Shown here piece after piece: positions 44,205 through 45,943 of a DNA stretch of 45,943 nt (its first letter is position 1; each line of letters begins with the position of its first letter). Location of the stretch: contig JAIXKR010000075.1 in the NCBI GenBank assembly GCA_026932235.1, positions 1 to 45,943 on the forward strand, written 5' to 3'. The DNA is from Burkholderiales bacterium. GTDB lineage: Bacteria > Pseudomonadota > Gammaproteobacteria > Burkholderiales > Burkholderiaceae_C. The position numbers were made by a program, and so were the translations under genes. Under the pieces are notes generated by a model, which did no database searches, was not told the DNA's origin, and saw only the letters and a program-made list of their open reading frames with translations.

Positions 44205-44669
44205 TCAGGTCGGCGGCGGCGCGTCGCGCGCGTGGCAGACCATCACCGGCACGTCGGCGCGGGTGATGAGGCCCGAAACCGCGCTTCCCGTGAGCAGCCG
44301 CACGAGCGCGTTGCCGCCTTCGGAGCCGACGATGATGAGGTCGCAGCCGTGCTCGCGCGCCAGCGTCGCCAGACCGCTGACGCCGTTGACCGCGTCGAGC
44401 ACCAGCGCGCTCGCCTTGACGCCCGCGCCGAGCGCCTGCTCGCGCGCCTCCTTCAGCAGCCGTGCACCGAGCTCCGCGGCCTGGCGCGCGAACTCGTCGG
44501 GCGCGATCGTCACCACGGGCGCGACATCGGCGACGGCCAGCGGATAGCTGTGCAGCGCGTGCGCGAACAGGAGCTCGGCGCCGAGCGCCCTTGCAAGGCC
44601 CAGGCCATGCGCGATCGCAACCTGGCTCGAGGGATGGTCGGCGACGACGACGAGGATGCGGTGGTACAT
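44205..44669 (-). CDS. Universal stress protein (UspA family)
   Basis: A 154-residue USP domain: YHRILVVVADHPSSQVAIAH at the start, AGVKASALVLDAVNGVSGLA, and the nucleotide-site segment DLIIVGSEGGNALVRLLTGS followed by AVSGLITRADVPVMVCHAR. The usual G-x2-G-x9-G-S/T pattern is partly kept (GSEGGNALVRLLTGSA), so ATP binding is possible. It is a small single gene between the convergent aldo/keto reductase and the TetR gene. Start MYHRILVV at 44669 is chosen because it gives the family N-terminus. Confidence 0.9.
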   Translation of the reverse strand: MYHRILVVVADHPSSQVAIAHGLGLARALGAELLFAHALHSYPLAVADVAPVVTIAPDEFARQAAELGARLLKEAREQALGAGVKASALVLDAVNGVSGLATLAREHGCDLIIVGSEGGNALVRLLTGSAVSGLITRADVPVMVCHARDAPPPT

Positions 44670-44765
44670 GCTCGGGCTCCTGCGGGCGTGGCGTCCGGGC
44701 TCATCCTGACGGCAGCGATGCCAAGCCGTCAATCCTGCATCTCCAGCACCCGCCGCCGCACGCGC

Positions 44766-45452
44766 TCAAGCGGCTTCGCGGTAAGCCTCGGCGAGCCCCC
44801 GCAGGTGGCCGCGCGAGGCGGGCTCGAGATAGGGCAGCAGCAGGCCCAGCACATGCCAGGCGCCGCGCTGCAGGGCCTGCGCCTCCCGTCCGGGCTCGAG
44901 CGCACGCCGCGGATCACGCACGTACTCGTAGCTCAGCCAGTAGGTCGCGAGCACCAGCATCGCGGTGGCCAGCGGCGCCGTGTCCGCGTCGTCGGCCCGC
45001 AGCACGTCGGCTCGGCGCAGGCCGCCGACGAGCCCCGCAAAGGCCTGCTCGCGCGCACCGAGCATCGCCGCCATGCGCGTCTCGAGGTGGCGGTTCTTGC
45101 TCAGCAGATCGTTCAGGTCGCGGTAGAGGAAGCGGTACTCCCAGGTGCGCTCGAACAGCAGGTGCAGGAACAGCCAGGCGTCCTCGACGTCGCGCACTTC
45201 CTCAGCCGCGGGCAGGATCTGCCCGAGCGCGCGCTCATGGCGGTCGACGAGCGCGTTGATGAGTTCGTCCTTGGCCGGATAGTGGTAGTACAGGTTGCCC
45301 GGGCTGATGCGCAGCTCGGCCGAGATCAGCGTCGTGCTGACGTTGGGCTCGCCGAAGCGGTTGAAGAGCGCGAGCGTCACCTCGAGGATGCGCTCGGCGG
45401 TACGGCGGGGCTTCTTCGGCGGCGGCATGGCATCGAGGGCAAGGGCATTCAT
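44766..45452 (-). CDS. TetR/AcrR-family regulator
   Basis: A 228-residue repressor. The N-terminal helix-turn-helix is TAERILEVTLALFNRFGEPN, VSTTLISAELRISPGNLYYH, YPAKDELINALVDRHERAL. The C-terminal part (DAWLFLHLLFERTWEYRFLY, NDLLSKNRHLETRMAAMLG) resembles the dedicated C-terminal domain of TetR proteins found beside ABC exporters and lipid genes. It is divergent, 47 bp, from the ABC ATPase gene and likely controls it. The start at 45452 is favoured by length; MPPPKKPRR at 45428 is an alternative. Confidence 0.92.
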   Translation of the reverse strand: MNALALDAMPPPKKPRRTAERILEVTLALFNRFGEPNVSTTLISAELRISPGNLYYHYPAKDELINALVDRHERALGQILPAAEEVRDVEDAWLFLHLLFERTWEYRFLYRDLNDLLSKNRHLETRMAAMLGAREQAFAGLVGGLRRADVLRADDADTAPLATAMLVLATYWLSYEYVRDPRRALEPGREAQALQRGAWHVLGLLLPYLEPASRGHLRGLAEAYREAA

Positions 45453-45499
45453 TCTGTCATCGGCAGCGTCGCACGGCGCTTCCTAGAATCCCCGGCTTC

Positions 45500-45943
45500 A
45501 TGTCTACCGCCATCGCCGTCCGTTTCGACGACGTCGCCAAGACCTATCGCAGTGCCGAAGGCGCACTGCGGGCGCTGGACGGGGTCAGCTTCGACATCCG
45601 CGAAGGCGAGTTCTTCGGGCTGCTCGGCCCCAACGGTGCCGGCAAGACGACGCTGATCTCGGTGCTCGCGGGCCTCACGCGCGCCAGCAGCGGCCGCGTC
45701 AGCGTGCACGGCCACGACGTCGTCAGCGACTACGCCGCCGCACGCCGCCGGCTCGGCATCGTGCCGCAGGAACTGGTCTTCGACCCCTTCTTCAGCGTGC
45801 GCGAGACGCTGCGCATCCAGAGCGGTTACTTCGGCGTGCGCGGCAACGAGGCCTGGATCGACGAGCTGTTGCACGAGCTCGACCTCGGCGACAAGGCCGA
45901 CGCCAACATGCGCCAGCTCTCCGGCGGCATGAAGCGCCGCGTG
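45500..45943 (+). CDS. ABC transporter ATP-binding protein (3' end outside window)
   Basis: The first 148 residues of an ATPase of the DRA/CcmA-like export type: VRFDDVAKTYRSAEGALRAL, Walker A LLGPNGAGKTTLISVLAGLT, Q-loop LGIVPQELVFDPFFSVRETL and signature MRQLSGGMKRRV at the window edge. Walker B lies beyond the end. Single-subunit ATPases of this kind usually pair with a membrane protein encoded just downstream and act as exporters. The gene faces the TetR gene. Confidence 0.93.
   Translation, partial: MSTAIAVRFDDVAKTYRSAEGALRALDGVSFDIREGEFFGLLGPNGAGKTTLISVLAGLTRASSGRVSVHGHDVVSDYAAARRRLGIVPQELVFDPFFSVRETLRIQSGYFGVRGNEAWIDELLHELDLGDKADANMRQLSGGMKRRV

Overview
The window is about 46 kb of very GC-rich DNA (roughly 70% by eye), with short intergenic gaps, frequent ATGA/GTGA stop-start overlaps and long antisense shadow frames. 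Gene content (PCA 4,5-cleavage operon, LysR-regulated iorAB, ModABC, WS/DGAT, DUF599 and DUF1615 proteins) points to a Burkholderiales betaproteobacterium of the Rubrivivax/Leptothrix/Comamonadaceae type. This is inferred from gene families; there is no rRNA here. I see no rRNA, tRNA, CRISPR array, insertion sequence or integrase, and no convincing intrinsic terminator.

Layout. (1) 1-4.2 kb: the tail of an M15-like peptidase, a small exported protein, a cytochrome b561 and PepSY protein pair, and an eroded patch holding a CysJ-like/ApbE mosaic pseudogene and an amidase remnant. Two copies of one unusual operator, (CTRAA-N6-CTRAA)-N7-(TTCAG-N6-TTCAG), lie upstream of the b561 gene and of a small exported protein, suggesting a shared OmpR-type response regulator encoded elsewhere. 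(2) 4.2-15.6 kb: a molybdenum island. It has both subunits of the molybdenum storage protein (mosB, mosA), a one-domain ModE-like regulator facing them, modABC with full-length modE, and a divergent TonB receptor, DUF2478 protein, Tat-type binding protein, FecCD permease and ATPase set. Together these could carry Mo oxyanion or a Mo chelate across both membranes, sense it and store it. (3) 15.6-18.4 kb: acyl-CoA-binding protein, WS/DGAT acyltransferase and a LysR regulator whose 3' end overlaps the acyltransferase gene by 269 nt. (4) 18.5-24.4 kb: iorAB for 2-oxoacid oxidation, a sulfurtransferase and a DUF1615 lipoprotein.

(5) 24.5-34.5 kb: the most unusual stretch, four genes on one strand with a 79-bp gap and then overlaps. 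They are a 972-residue protein combining peptidoglycan-binding, GH19-like, papain-like and alpha/beta-hydrolase domains; a TpsB outer-membrane transporter; a TPR-CHAT caspase-like protein with an intact His/Cys pair; and a TpsA exoprotein. This reads as a two-partner secretion system with a built-in CHAT peptidase and a linked multi-hydrolase.

(6) 34.5-42.5 kb: a LysR regulator divergent from a protocatechuate/gallate 4,5-cleavage operon (ligJ, ligK, a broken NAD-dependent oxidoreductase, ligI, a tannase-family lipoprotein, ligA, ligB, ligC). Tannase could release gallate or protocatechuate, LigAB opens the ring, LigC and LigI make 4-oxalomesaconate, and LigJ and LigK finish to pyruvate and oxaloacetate. 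No ligU-type isomerase or aromatic-acid transporter is present. (7) 42.5-45.9 kb: DUF599 membrane protein, aldo/keto reductase, universal stress protein, a TetR regulator and the start of an ABC-transporter ATPase gene that runs off the end.
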